The notes beneath the pieces are model-generated. The model was not told the DNA's origin. It saw nothing but the letters and a program-made list of their open reading frames with translations, and ran no database searches. The translations under genes were made by a program, and so were the position numbers. Shown here in pieces: positions 26,401 through 34,085 of a stretch of DNA of 64,000 nucleotides; position 1 is the first letter of the stretch, and every line of letters begins with the position of its first letter. Origin of the DNA: Adenophora triphylla var. japonica (lineage: Eukaryota > Streptophyta > Magnoliopsida > Asterales > Campanulaceae); NCBI GenBank assembly GCA_022495995.1, contig JAFEMH010001455.1, positions 1 through 64,000 on the forward strand, read 5' to 3'.

Positions 26401-27033
26401 CTACGAAAAGAATGAACCTTTCAATCCCCATGTTGGGCCCGGTTTTCCGCAGGTATTTAGTTGTGCAGTATAAATAAATTACAAATATATTCTCTATGTT
26501 TAAACCAGATCACGCTTCTTAAAAGTCTTCCTCTCTCAAAATACTGCAAGATGATGGTGCCAGTTCTGAAATTACGCATAGAAAACAACAAACTGACATT
26601 GATATCACATAAGTTTGAACCAAAAGTTCTTCACGATAGAGAATATTTCACATAAAAGTATTGTTGCACAGGTTTTTGCGTATAAGTCAGCCTGCAGCAC
26701 ATTCCTTATAGACGTTAACAAGTCAATGCAACATTTATTATGAGACGGAGGGAGCTCTTTAGTGAATTAGTAACTAAAGTCTAAAGCATAGTTGAATTTC
26801 TATGTTATATTACTTCATCCTGTTGTTTGTGGCATGCTGTTCTTATCATATGATTGCGTGACTTGCAGACGGGTAATCCGTTTCTCAGCCAGAACTCAAT
26901 GGATTTCGCATACACGCCAAACATTGCTACTTCTCCGATGCCTTGTGCAGCTGAATATCAACATCATCCAGACTTCTTTAGATTGCCTGCTTCAAGGCCA
27001 TATGATAACTTCTTAAAGGCTGCCGGTAGTTAA
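2434..27033 (+). CDS. EFR3-family protein (EFOP / SEMI-ROLLED LEAF2 type), 18 exons, 5' end missing, several frame breaks
   Basis: Plant EFR3 homologues are armadillo/HEAT-like scaffold proteins that anchor the PI4-kinase alpha complex (with NPG and HYC subunits) at the plasma membrane; rice SRL2 is a member. Exons: 2434-2508, 7619-7737, 9488-9608, 9719-9856, 10846-10893, 11294-11493, 11590-11786, 12285-12577, 14142-14291, 14380-14793, 14908-15058, 15371-15446, 16233-16360, 16681-16881, 16968-17102, 17173-17298, 26216-26452, 26869-27033. Family landmarks include KLCEYASKNPLRIPK, ATSWRRIVTDKGE, THFLLSYLIKHLDH, FRTAQ-like YRTAQIIASIPN, LLLSSIWVQAISPLNTPENY, GPLPPSRRRSLFTLA and the C-terminal LPASRPYDNFLKAAG. 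Splice phases agree from 10846 to the stop, except one extra base in exon 14908-15058. Exons 7619-9856 have several frame breaks. Introns after 9608 and 14291 start with GC. The last long intron is 8.9 kb because of a copia insertion. Family assignment is strong; whether the locus still makes a full protein is open. Confidence 0.9.
4068..4176. repeat. Small fold-back repeat in intron
   Basis: GGTGCTCGGACTCTTTGGTTTACC near 4068-4091 is matched in inverted orientation by GGTAAAACAAAGAGTCCGAGCATC near 4148-4171, leaving a loop of about 55 bases. This resembles a common plant miniature fold-back element with GTGCTCGGACTCT arms. I could not define a target-site duplication. Confidence 0.45.
4556..5133. 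repeat. GGCG-rich repeat with inverted ends, possible non-autonomous DNA element
   Basis: Both edges carry short inverted ends: TTGTTAAAGGC on the left and, reverse-complemented, TTGTCAAAGGC on the right. The inner flanks are rich in AGGCGGGCGG / AGGCGAG motifs and the middle is AT-rich. The design suggests a non-autonomous TIR element, but no clear target-site duplication was found, so the class is not assigned. Confidence 0.35.
5505..7153 (-). mobile_element. Solo LTR of the copia family also present at 37629-52636, diverged
   Basis: The block starts TG and ends CA and is flanked by perfect 5-bp duplications AATTC (5500-5504 and 7154-7158). It aligns by eye, in the same orientation, with the minus-strand LTRs at 43472-50653: shared stretches include CATGCGCAGCG, TTGAACAT-AGTCATGGTCCACGTCAACT, TTGTTCAATGCTTTCTCG and the CCTAGGGC end. 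It is longer (1649 against about 1450 bp) and clearly diverged. Palindromic ACGAGTCGT motifs occur at about 6078-6240. No internal region remains, so it is a solo LTR from an older insertion into intron 2 of the EFR3-like gene. Confidence 0.85.
7162..7421. mobile_element. Stowaway-like MITE
   Basis: The right end reads GACGGAGGGAG followed by TA; the left end after TA is a degenerate CTTCTTTTGGTCCC. Inner arms carry matching GAATGTCCAA / TTGGACATTCATTTT. It lies just three bases beyond the right target duplication of the solo LTR. Intronic. Confidence 0.6.
7619..9856 (+). pseudogene. Damaged exons of the EFR3-like gene
   Basis: Exon 7619-7737 reads ITSSL, then needs a one-base shift in a T run to reach EQRCYRELRNEN, then another in an A run to reach VVMLIYRKLLISCK. 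Exon 9488-9608 reads PLFAGSLFSIIHS, shifts to LLDQSGQD, shifts again to VIGCQALF, and again before VTNQ. Exon 9719-9856 has two in-frame stops at its start and at least three shifts between FNFEGF, IPKLC, GDDERVLHLR and SAGLQTLSSM-like pieces. All changes look like one- or two-base indels. By contrast the exons from 10846 on are almost clean. Either this is real decay of the 5' half or local sequence error; the sequence alone cannot decide. Confidence 0.75.
11976..12074. mobile_element. Short Stowaway MITE in intron
   Basis: CTCCTCCATCCCAAAATGA at the left edge and GACGGAGGGAG at the right edge form degenerate terminal inverted repeats flanked by TA dinucleotides. Length is 99 bp. It lies in the intron between exons 11590-11786 and 12285-12577. 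Confidence 0.7.
16379..16611. mobile_element. Stowaway MITE in intron
   Basis: CTCCCTCGTCCCAAAATGAATG at the left and GGACAGAGGGAG at the right, flanked by TA, with inverted inner arms around ATTTTGGGACA. It begins only 18 bases after the donor of exon 16233-16360. Confidence 0.75.
19121..19364. mobile_element. Mutator-type MITE with 9-bp TSD
   Basis: The element is one long fold-back: left arm GGCCCAATAGCGTTTACC..., right arm reverse-complemented GGCCAAATAGCATTTACC..., with about 100 bases of near-complementary sequence on each side meeting near 19240-19260. Perfect 9-bp duplications ATGGAATAA flank it (19112-19120 and 19365-19373). Length 244 bp; no coding capacity. A 9-bp TSD with long inverted arms points to the Mutator superfamily. 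Confidence 0.85.
19650..19956. mobile_element. Stowaway MITE
   Basis: CTCCCTCCGTTCCGGATCAAG at the left and CTTGATCTGAGACGGAGGAAG at the right are inverted ends flanked by TA. Inner inverted arms include AGAGTCCTACT / AGTAGGACTCTTGATC. Length 307 bp. Confidence 0.85.
20116..20697 (-). repeat. 3' LTR of the intronic copia element
   Basis: Direct repeat of 25415-25990; TG...CA ends. Contains runs such as GCGGTCGCCCC / GCGATCGCCC. The adjacent internal base pairs AATCTCCACCTTGAC are the reverse complement of the polypurine tract. Confidence 0.9.
20867..25366 (-). pseudogene. Broken gag-pol of TNT1-like copia element
   Basis: Read right to left on the minus strand: gag starting near 25351 (INKFNGKNSFSFWQIKMK), more gag at 25006-24794, a CX2CX4HX4C zinc knuckle near 24530-24580 broken by a stop at 24548-24550, GAG-pre-integrase (HIKLGHMSIRGF, CEHCVLGK) near 24050-23900, integrase core with DCWGPL, DDYSRKTW and TDNGLEF, reverse transcriptase with QLDVKTAFLHG and YVDD (21711-21722), and RNase H with STTEVEYMTLTEAAKE near 21080. 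At least five frame breaks or stops plus the hAT insertion make it non-coding. Order (integrase before reverse transcriptase) is diagnostic of Ty1-copia. Confidence 0.9.
23171..23721. mobile_element. Non-autonomous hAT element made largely of GAGCTCG motifs
   Basis: Ends TAGGGCTGTTACACG (left) and, reverse-complemented, TAGGGCTGTAAACGA (right) are terminal inverted repeats. Perfect 8-bp duplications TGCTTCAT flank it (23163-23170 and 23722-23729), which is the hAT signature. The 551-bp body is a dense array of GAGCTCG / CTCGAGC / GGCTCG motifs in both orientations around a (TA)n tract at about 23390-23427. Removing it restores the copia integrase reading (IIMKH continued by KSVALTNF). No coding capacity. 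Confidence 0.92.
25415..25990 (-). repeat. 5' LTR of the intronic copia element
   Basis: Direct repeat of 20116-20697, next to the primer-binding site at its left edge (GGCTCTGATATTAGT on the plus strand), which places the 5' end of the element on the right. Confidence 0.9.
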
Positions 27034-27161
27034 GAGGCAATTTTATTGGATTTGCAAGACTTCCATCTTTTGAAGTACCAATATTTAGTGTAGCAATAGC
27101 TTGTGCTGTTCTTTACATCATTTGAGCATGACACTATGTAAAGTGTTTTCTCTTGAATATA

Positions 27162-27412
27162 CTCCCTCCGTCCCAAAATGATTGTCCCACTTTTTTTGCA
27201 TTTATTACGAAGAAACTTTGAACAATAATTTTAGGTTGATTTAATTATACAAATGAAGATCTAAAACTTGCAATTGATAGTATTATTGATGGTGTATCAA
27301 TAATGAGTTTTAAATTTTCATTTGTATTGTTAAATAAACCTAAAATTATTGTTCAAAGTTCCTTCGTAATAAAAGCAAAAAAAGTGGGACAATCATTTTG
27401 GGACGGAGGGAG
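27162..27412. mobile_element. Stowaway MITE forming a long hairpin, 128 bp after the EFR3-like stop
   Basis: CTCCCTCCGTCCCAAAATG and its exact inverse at the right edge are flanked by TA. The arms are complementary over almost the whole 251 bp (for example GAACAATAATTTTAGGTT and AACCTAAAATTATTGTTC), leaving a short loop near 27285. It lies where the 3' untranslated region of the EFR3-like gene would be. Confidence 0.9.
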
Positions 27413-28017
27413 TAAAATGTAGTATTTGATGTTATTCTATCGGAATTTTGACAGAAGAATATTAATTTTATTTTTTGTTTATAAATATTAGCACGTGCCA
27501 ATTTTTAGATAACTCATTCTAAGATAAATAAGTCTTAATGTAAATGTTAACTTCATATTTTACCTTCATATATACTTCTTTTTCAACCTAGGATTTCATT
27601 TTCTCGTTTTATTACAAGAGAGGCGATTAGCGATTTTGGAATTTGGCGATTTGGAGATTTTCAGGCGATAAACCCTAGATCTAGGGTTTCTCATTTCATT
27701 TCTGTAGGATTTCAACGTTTTTTGTGTTCGTGGTGTGTTCTTGAAGATTGATCTGCAAAAACTGGTACAAATCCATTGTTTTTACCTCAATTGTATTTCT
27801 TTCTAGGGTTTTCGACTGTTACTGCTCTGTGTAGACAAAACGTGATGCAAATCCATTGTATTTGATCTTAAATAGCATTTTCTAGTTATTATTGTTGTGT
27901 TTGAATTGCAATTGTGCTCTTATATCTCTATGTTTATGTTTATTGAGTTCTGTTTTATTTATATATTATGTGTAGATCATATTCATTACAAAATCACTTT
28001 CTATAAATTCAAATGTA
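27413..28017. other. No gene recognised; flank of a transposase remnant
   Basis: AT-rich sequence with two ACCCTAGATCTAGGGTTT / TAGGGTTT stretches near 27670-27820, typical of plant 5' untranslated leaders. It may be the leader of the MULE transposase remnant that follows. Nothing more can be supported. Confidence 0.35.
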
Positions 28018-29085
28018 ATGGCATTCTTCAAGTTTGGGGATTTGACTGATGTTGCAAAGATTTCATCATTTGATTATATTATTGAATCTATTTGTTCGAG
28101 GTGGGTCACTTTGAAAAGGGATACTATGTCTCTCTTTCATGTTTTACTACGTAATCCTCGTTGTATGTTGGTTAATGAAGAAGATTTTATGTGCATGAGT
28201 ATGCTGGTTCGTTAGAATGGGCTTGATTGCATAGATATTCGCGATAATGAAAGTTGTGATTTTATTATGAGTGATAAGGGAGCAAAATCATCTAAGTATG
28301 TTGGTCAAGGTTATGTTGAATCCGGTGATTTTGAGTTTAATAATAGTAGTAGTAGTAGTGGTGGTGGTGGTGATAGTGGTAGTGGTAGTGGTCAGATATT
28401 TGAAGGGGGTTGTCCAGAGTTTAGAAATGCAATTTGTAAGTTTGCTACGAAAGTTGGATTTAAATTTGAATATCTGAAAAATGAAATAAGCATGTTACTG
28501 CTTAGTGTAGACATAAAGTGGGCAAAGGTTGTCCATTGAGTATTCATGCCTCAGTTGAAAAGGTTAATGGATTTCTCTATATTAGGACGTATGTTCCAGA
28601 CCCTATATGCATAAATATTGTTAATAATGGTTCTGGACAAGGGCAAAGGTTGAATTCGGGTGTACTTGCAAGTGTTTGAATTGATGATGCTAGAGGTCAT
28701 CGATCTATTAGGCCAAATGATGTTGTTAATGATTTTAGGAAGGATTATGGGCTTGAAGTGTCATACAAATCAATTTGGTGAGGCGTTGAGAACAAAGGAA
28801 GTTGTGCTTGGTAACACAGGTTTAACATATGACAATATGAGAGATTACTTTGATAAAATAGAGGAGTTAAATCCAAAATTTCAATTTAAGATTGATTATG
28901 ACCATGATCATGAGACGTCTCTTTTTTAGCGTTGTTCTGGTGCATTTGGTGAATGTCTACATGGATTTGAATTTCGTCGGCCCACGTTATATCTTGATGG
29001 GACATCTCTTTATGGAAATCACAAATGTACTCTTTTGGCAGCAACAACAAATGATAGAGATAATGGTATGAAACTTATCTTCTAT
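28018..29085 (+). pseudogene. MULE (Mutator-like) transposase remnant
   Basis: Pieces in different frames follow the family order. An N-terminal piece starts at 28018; an acidic/Ser-Gly stretch lies at 28338-28400; then FRNAICKFATKVGFKFEYLKNE (28420-28480), VHASVEKVNGFLYIRTYVPDP (about 28540-28605), a RSIRPNDVVNDFRKDYG piece (about 28700-28755), DNMRDYFDKIEELNPKF (28832-28880), and finally FEFRRPTLYLDGTSLYGNHK with TLLAATTNDRDN near 28965-29060. The last carries the first aspartate of the MULE DDE transposase (LDGT). Several stops and frame shifts (28213, 28537, 28677, 28927) break it, and it ends inside the catalytic domain. Confidence 0.8.
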
Positions 29086-29616
29086 CTTAGTTATAAGACC
29101 TATAAATGAGACATTTCTTATATGTTTTCCCCTTTCATCGGTGTAATATTAAAATATCGAAACTACCCCTGGATTATGTAATTATTTGGTCCCTAAACTT
29201 GCTAGTTCTTAATATTTTGGTCCCACATGATTTTTTTTTTTGTTATTTTCGTTTCATAATGGCATTTTTTGCTAATTTGCATATTTCATATGTTTTTTCA
29301 ATTTTCAACCTTTAAATGAACATAAGACTTTTAAATGCTCTCGAGTCAATTAATTAATTTTTAAAAAATCTTAATCATTTTTTCTCCTTTTTTATTAAAT
29401 AATCAATTCCAAAAGGTTACCTCCTTGAAGGTATGTAGGTAAGTTAATTTGATATTTTTATTATTTCTTAGAACCTCTCGTTCGGACATGAAAGAAAGGT
29501 AAAGAAGATTAAGAAATCTAAACAATTTAAGTTAGTAAATTAACAATGTCATTCAATCGATTAACGTTCTTTCTTAACCAATTGTTTTTTATTACAATAT
29601 ATAAAAAATTGAAAAC

Positions 29617-30264
29617 AAACCCACCAAGGATTTATCCTTGCCTGTCCCAAGTCAGGATAAAAGGTGAGGGTTGCGATAGGCATGTGACAGCCAATGTAAA
29701 AATTTTGTCAAATTATCATGACATGAATCTGAATATGAACAAGCCCGTCTCAATAATTATTGGGGCCCTGTGCGAAATGTGAATATTGGGCCCCTAATGT
29801 TTAAAAATTAATACAAAAAATATAATATGTATATATAAGTGCTTTTATATAAAGATTAAAGTTTTACAAAATTAAGCAATAAAATTCAAAAATAATTTAT
29901 TACATTGAGGTATTTCATTTATCGTTGCTATCGCCTCTTTTAAATCAATTACCCGTTCTCCGCAATTTCCAAGTAATTTGCGTCGATTGATTTCCCCCCC
30001 TTGAATTTCGACGCCATCGCTGTGATTGCGTTAATTTTTTTTTTTTTTGGATATATGTATATATATATATATATTTTTTTTTTTGAGATATATACCTAAT
30101 GGGGCCTAGAAAAATGGGGGCCCTCCAAAATTTTGGGGCCTGGTGCCGAAGAACCTAATATTCCTAGTCATAGCCGGCCCTGAATATGAACACGATGACA
30201 TATAAGGATTCATGTTAGCCGACCCCAAATTATTTTGGGAGTAAGGCTTTGTTGTTGTTTGTTG
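29617..30264 (+). mobile_element. SINE with (TTG)n tail, split by a hAT MITE
   Basis: Perfect 19-bp direct repeats TATATAAAAAATTGAAAAC flank it (29598-29616 and 30265-30283), the mark of target-primed reverse transcription. Without the hAT insertion the body is about 197 bp, beginning AAACCCACCAAGG and ending GCCGACCCCAAATTATTTTG ... GGCTTTGTTGTTG, the common plant TTG-tailed retroposon end. I did not verify the pol III boxes. Confidence 0.75.
29740..30182. mobile_element. hAT-type MITE inside the SINE
   Basis: Ends CAAGCCCGTCTC (left) and, reverse-complemented, CAGGGCCGGCTATG (right) are imperfect inverted repeats. Perfect 8-bp duplications AATATGAA flank it (29732-29739 and 30183-30190). 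The interior is AT-rich with GGGGCCC blocks. Length 443 bp, no coding capacity. Confidence 0.85.
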
Positions 30265-30694
30265 TATATAAAAAATTGAAAACTCATCATCAATTTAACG
30301 TTCATGGAATTTATGAATATATAAGCATAAAAATTATCAAAAACATATGAAATACGCTGGCAACTAAGAAAACCATCCGAAAGGGCTAAATTGACAAAAA
30401 ATATCAAGTTTAGGGACCAAATTAATATATAGTACAAGGGTATTCTTGATATTTTTTAAATATTCCACGGAGATAATGTGCAAACTCGCAAAAATTGTCA
30501 AACTGAGGGATCAAACTAATAAAATCTATTTATTTATAAGAGACAAACTAATAAAAAGTGTCAATTTTATAATAATCCTATCATTTATATCAATCTTATT
30601 TCACCCGCTCAGGGATGAAAGGAGTGACATGTGTAAGTATGAGGTAAAGTTTTAGCTTGGCCTTTTTCCCATGTATGTTGTTGGTGTCAACTAG

Positions 30695-30850
30695 AGACGT
30701 CAATTTAGGTTGAGCTCGTCGGGCCAGCCCGCCCCGCCATGCAATAGAGGTGGGTTGAGTTTTAAAACTATTAACCCAAATAAAAGTGGGTCAATTCGGT
30801 CTGACCCAAACGGGTGCGGGCCAAACGGGTTTGGACGGGGCGGGCCAACC
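30695..30850. repeat. GGGCC/CGGGCC-rich repeat, probable end of a non-autonomous DNA element
   Basis: The stretch GACGTCAATTTAGGTTGAGC followed by repeated GGGCCAGCCCGCCCCGCC, CGGGTGCGGGCC and GGGGCGGGCC resembles the ends of dispersed plant elements of the GTCAATTTAGCCC type. Only one end is recognisable. Confidence 0.35.
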
Positions 30851-31058
30851 CAACTTTTTATTTTTTATTTTTCAGCGCCTAATCAAAAACGACGTCGTCC
30901 TTTTTCTTTTTTCTTTCCCCTTTTCCTTTTTTTTTTCTAGGGTTTTCTAATCCCTTCTTTTCATTTCAGTCTCTCGATCAAAAAATACTCCACCTAGGGT
31001 TCTTCCGCCAAGAGGGATTAACAAATCCAAGAAGAAATTATCTGTTATGACCCAGCTC
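30851..31058. other. Left flank of the transducing LTR unit; nothing recognised
   Basis: Contains pyrimidine-rich CTTTTTTCTTTCCCC and two CTAGGGTT stretches, leader-like, but no coding similarity. Its last five bases (AGCTC) do not match the five bases after the right LTR (TTATC). Confidence 0.4.
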
Positions 31059-31484
31059 TGTAAATGCCAAATTGATAACGATAAATTGGAAATTGGATTC
31101 CAATTTAACAGGGAATTATATTCAGATTGGATGAGAAGAAGAAATTAGACAGACTTGAGAATATGAGATGAGAAAGAATATAGAAATTGGAGAAAGATAG
31201 ATTGAGGAATTTCTGTTATTTCATTCATGCCGTAACAATGGCGATCTACTGAGCTTAAAAGGGAGAGTAGCATGTGGGAAACAACGGCCACACTCTCTCT
31301 CTCTCTATAAAACGACAACATATTAAGTAACGGAATTAAAAAATCTAAACAAGCTAAAACGACGACGTCCTATTAAAAGGAAAACGCATACGTTAAGGTA
31401 CGCTACTCCGCAAACGATGTCGTATCCTTCCATCTTCAAACGTAACGGTCATCCCCAAATTCATACGAACCCTAAATCATTACA
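31059..31484 (-). repeat. 3' LTR of the transducing element
   Basis: Direct repeat of 56052-56471 with no difference that I can see over 420 bases. The plus-strand left edge is TGTAAATGCCAAATTG and the right edge CATTACA. Contains GACGACGTCC, AACGATGTCG and AAAACGACAACA motifs and a (CT)n tract. Confidence 0.9.
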
Positions 31485-31635
31485 TTCCCTACTCCTTCAA
31501 ACAATCCTTGTCCTCAAGGATTTAACCAATCCCTTTAGCAACTTTGTGTTTCACTGTGTCTAATAGCTGAAGTCCTTGGTCCACATTACCAACATGCAAG
31601 CAAACGATGAGGAGGGCAAGATAGACATCCTCACC
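31485..31635 (-). other. 3' end of the transducing element: polypurine tract and unassigned tail
   Basis: On the minus strand this reads from the end of the AHL piece through GEDVYLALLIV and QGLQLLDTVKHKVAKGIG to a stop at 31522-31524, then ATCCTTGAGGACAAGGATTG and AAGGAGTAGGGAA before the LTR. The gypsy element at 57720-63327 has a very similar end (ATCCTTGAGACAAGGATTTT, GAAGGAAAGGGGAA), so these last bases are probably what is left of a gypsy internal region. The QGLQLLDTVKHK piece is not recognised. Confidence 0.6.
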
Positions 31636-32223
31636 TAGAGATACATTTATGTTAGTTGACTTATTCCTGGAGTCATTGACATAGGAAGACCAATTATCGC
31701 CACGGAAAGGAACAGAAGACAGATTTTGTTTGGCGGGGGCGGCATAAGGTGGCTCCTCCATCTCCGTTGTGGTAGTAATGGGTATAGCCTGAGTGGGGAC
31801 CGCATGCACTATGGTTTCGATTTTCTGTTTCTTCGGCTTTTGCTCATGTTGATTCCCCATCAGAAAACTTCCAACCACAATCTGGACTGTACCAGCAGCT
31901 ACTAGCAAACCAGCAACACCGCCACCAACAACACGTCCATCTGGACTGGCTAATGAAACGCTCATGCCACCAGATCTATTCCTTATTCCACCACTCTCAG
32001 ATGGCATAAATGATCCGCTCAATGACAGTATCTCAAATCGACCCTCATATGTCAATGTACCCCCGGAAGAATCAGGCTGGCGTAGTGTAACACTTGAAAT
32101 GACTCCATTTGCAGATAAAATGCATATTGCCCGAGGTCCTTGCTGAGAAAATGATATTACCTTCATAGTGACATCCTCTCCGGTATTGACAGTGATGATA
32201 TGGGACATGAAATTAGCACCAAC
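31636..32223 (-). pseudogene. Captured AHL gene piece: PPC (DUF296) domain and C-terminus, no AT-hook
   Basis: Minus-strand reading GANFMSHIITVNTGEDV, FSQQGPRAICILSANG, TLTYEGRFEILSLSGSF, SPDGRVVGGGVAGLLVAAG, QIVVGSF is the PPC/DUF296 domain of AT-hook motif nuclear-localised proteins, in the right order and unbroken. It continues into the family's C-terminal tail (PFRGDNWSSYVNDSRNKSTNINVSL). The AT-hook (RGRP core) that binds the DNA minor groove is absent; the piece starts after it. Intron-containing AHL genes are interrupted in this region, so the uninterrupted copy suggests capture from spliced RNA. It shares one open frame (32850 to 31522) with the SWC5 piece. Confidence 0.9.
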
Positions 32224-32370
32224 AGAGCAAGAAACACAATCGCCTAAATTAATTTCGAGTGATTTCAATTGTTTGAACCACCACAATGCTTGTCCAATAA
32301 CCAATTTGCATAAGTTCTGAATCAAGTCTCGCAGTATAAAATTATACCCACTCTGATCACTCTTGATACA
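32224..32370 (-). other. Unassigned segment between SWC5 and AHL pieces
   Basis: Open on the minus strand (CIKSDQSGYNFILRDLIQNL, then CKLVIGQALWWFKQLKSLEI), in frame with both neighbours. It does not match either neighbour family and I do not recognise it. It could be another captured exon or untranslated sequence that happens to be open. Confidence 0.5.
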
Positions 32371-32709
32371 CTGCTTCTTCTCTTTAGCTCCCTTTTTTGA
32401 CACTTCTTTTGAATTGGCATCAACAAATTTCTTTACCTCAACTTCTTTACCAGCGAAATCTCTCACCTCAGTGATCTCAACTTTCCCCCTTGCAGGGGTA
32501 GCAGCTACCATAGCAGTATCCTTAACAGCTGAAAAGGCAGCAGCAGCTAGCCTCATTGCATCTTCATTGCTGCCATTCTGTGAACCAGAAGGCTGCTTCT
32601 CTGAAATGCTTTGCTTAGTGGGGGAAGATCTTTTTGGACCCAGCCCAAGAACTGTCATCCAGCTAGAAGAAGTTTTGGGTAGAGTTGTGTTATTCCCAGA
32701 TGTACTACT
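32371..32709 (-). pseudogene. Captured SWC5 / BCNT (craniofacial development protein 1-like) piece
   Basis: Minus-strand reading SSSWMTVLGLGPKRSSPTKQ, then LAAAAFSAVKD, then GKVEITEVRDFAGKEVEVKK followed by FVDANSKE. The last is the start of the BCNT-C domain of plant SWC5, a subunit of the SWR1 complex that deposits histone H2A.Z. The C-terminal half of BCNT-C is missing; the frame runs on into unrelated sequence after KEKKQ. No stop inside the piece. Confidence 0.85.
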
Positions 32710-32984
32710 ATGATTCTTTATTGACATGCCTAGCAAGCAAATTTTGAGGCTCCAAAAGTTATGTAGCACACACCAAATGACCATCAGGTTTCCAAGCACA
32801 GCAGATTCAAAATGTGATGCTAGACTCCTCTTTGAAAAAATACTAGCCAAATATAATCCAGCACAAGGGCACTGACTTGTAGATCATTAAGTGGAAAATA
32901 AACTTGAATGTATCTACCAAACGAATGGGAAGCCACTTTAACCTGAAAACACTTAACAACAATGACCAAAGGAACAACACCAAA
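32710..32984 (-). other. Unassigned segment between NUP107 and SWC5 pieces
   Basis: On the minus strand the NUP107 frame runs on as VFGVVPLVIVVKCFQVKVAS and FGRYIQVYFPLNDLQVSALV to a stop at 32820-32822. In another frame the SWC5-AHL reading frame opens at 32850. Neither stretch matches a family I know. A change of composition right after ALYSSVSEE marks the end of NUP107 similarity. Confidence 0.5.
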
Positions 32985-34085
32985 CACAACTTCCTCACTC
33001 ACAGAAGAGTAAAGGGCACTCGTCAATGTTGTGCACAAGGTGGCATCAGGAAACATACATTCACCAGAAGATAGACAGAGCATCGCCGTGGCACGCAATT
33101 CCAGAAATACAGGCTCCACTGATTCATCGCTACGAACTTCAGTGGGAACCAGCCACGGATTCTCCTTTCTTAGTAACAGCGAAAGCAATGCATTTATTGT
33201 TTCTATGGCCGCCTATACATCCTTTTGTCTTTCCTCATTTGACAGTTCCGGGGGAGAAACTTCCACAATTTCTAACTCAATCTTCAGCCACTTGCGGTAG
33301 GTTGCATCGCAAGAGTAGTATTCGCTCCAATCCTCAAACTCTCTCAAACTATCAGAAACATCATGATCATCTGTGGAACGAAGAGCTTCTGTTGACTGTT
33401 TCAAAGGCTCAGTAAGTAAACTAAGCAAAGTATGGGCCCCAATGGGCATTGTTGGCACCCTCCATATAGAAATAAGAGCAAACTCCCTGAAGAGTACATT
33501 GCTATGCACCAAAGCTCTTAGAAGAAGTTTGGCGCCAACTGTCTCATCAATAGTGGATGGAGGTGAAAAACAGAGCCACTGAATGGCCATAGCTTTTTGT
33601 AGACTCTGCAACCGGCATTGTTCCGCGACATCAGATGGCTTATCATATTTTGCAATCTTGGTTTCTCGTGATCTTGACAAAACCCTCTCAATAATTTCTT
33701 CAAAACTGCCTTTGGAATCATCTCCTATAGAAAACGACAAGTACTCTATAGCAGAACAGAAAATTTTGTAGTTGACGTGCACACTGCTATTCAGTCGTAA
33801 CTCCATCATGTTCACAAAGAGATCAATGCAACGATGACCAGCTAACTGAGATGCATATATTCCAACCCGCTGCTCGTGGTGCTTCATAAATAGAAACATC
33901 ACATACATGTGAAGAATATGGTCCCCCAGAGTCATTATCTTTTCTTTAAAGGCATCCTTCAATTCATCAGCAAGTAAATATCGAAGAACAAGAACCAAAT
34001 GTGCACTGAAGCGGATCATCTGAGGATCGCCATGAGGCCTGAAGACATTTTCTTCATCTTCTGAAGGAGATATCCATAGCCAAAT
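32985..34085 (-). pseudogene. Captured NUP107 piece (nuclear pore Y-complex), interrupted by CACTA
   Basis: Minus-strand reading WLWISPSEDEENVFRPHGDP, then MIRFSAHLVLVLRYLLADEL, EKIMTLGDHILHMYVMFLF, GIYASQLAGHRCIDLFV, MMELRLNSSVHVNYKIF, FEEIIERVLSRSRE, LLRALVHSNVLFREFALIS, MPIGAHTLLSLL, EYYSCDATYRKWLKIELE and LLLRKENPWLVPTE, ending ALYSSVSEE. This is the C-terminal half of plant NUP107, a scaffold of the nuclear pore Y-complex. About 370 residues run without introns although plant NUP107 genes are split, so capture from spliced RNA is likely. One in-frame TAG (33213-33215) sits where a glutamine codon would be expected. The preceding residues are at 55191-55250 on the other side of the CACTA insertion. 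Confidence 0.9.

Larger units (their letters stand above)
29144..30467. mobile_element. Element with long terminal inverted repeats, probably Mutator-type
   Basis: The left arm (about 29150-29340: AAATATCGAAACTACCCCTGG, TTTGGTCCCTAAACTTG, GCATATTTCATATGTTTTT) is matched by the reverse complement of about 30290-30467 (AAATATCAAGAATACCCTTG, TTTGGTCCCTAAACTTG, GCGTATTTCATATGTTTTT). Arms exceed 150 bp with many mismatches. The centre was later invaded by a SINE and a hAT MITE. I could not find a convincing target duplication, so the exact ends are uncertain. Confidence 0.6.

Noticed and set aside
26739..26755. GAGACGGAGGGAG as a Stowaway end
   Set aside because: A single terminus without partner or TA-bounded body.
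32985..34085. NUP107 as a normal host gene
   Set aside because: Only the C-terminal half is present, intronless, with a stop, joined in frame to EF-hand and PPR pieces and enclosed by LTRs.
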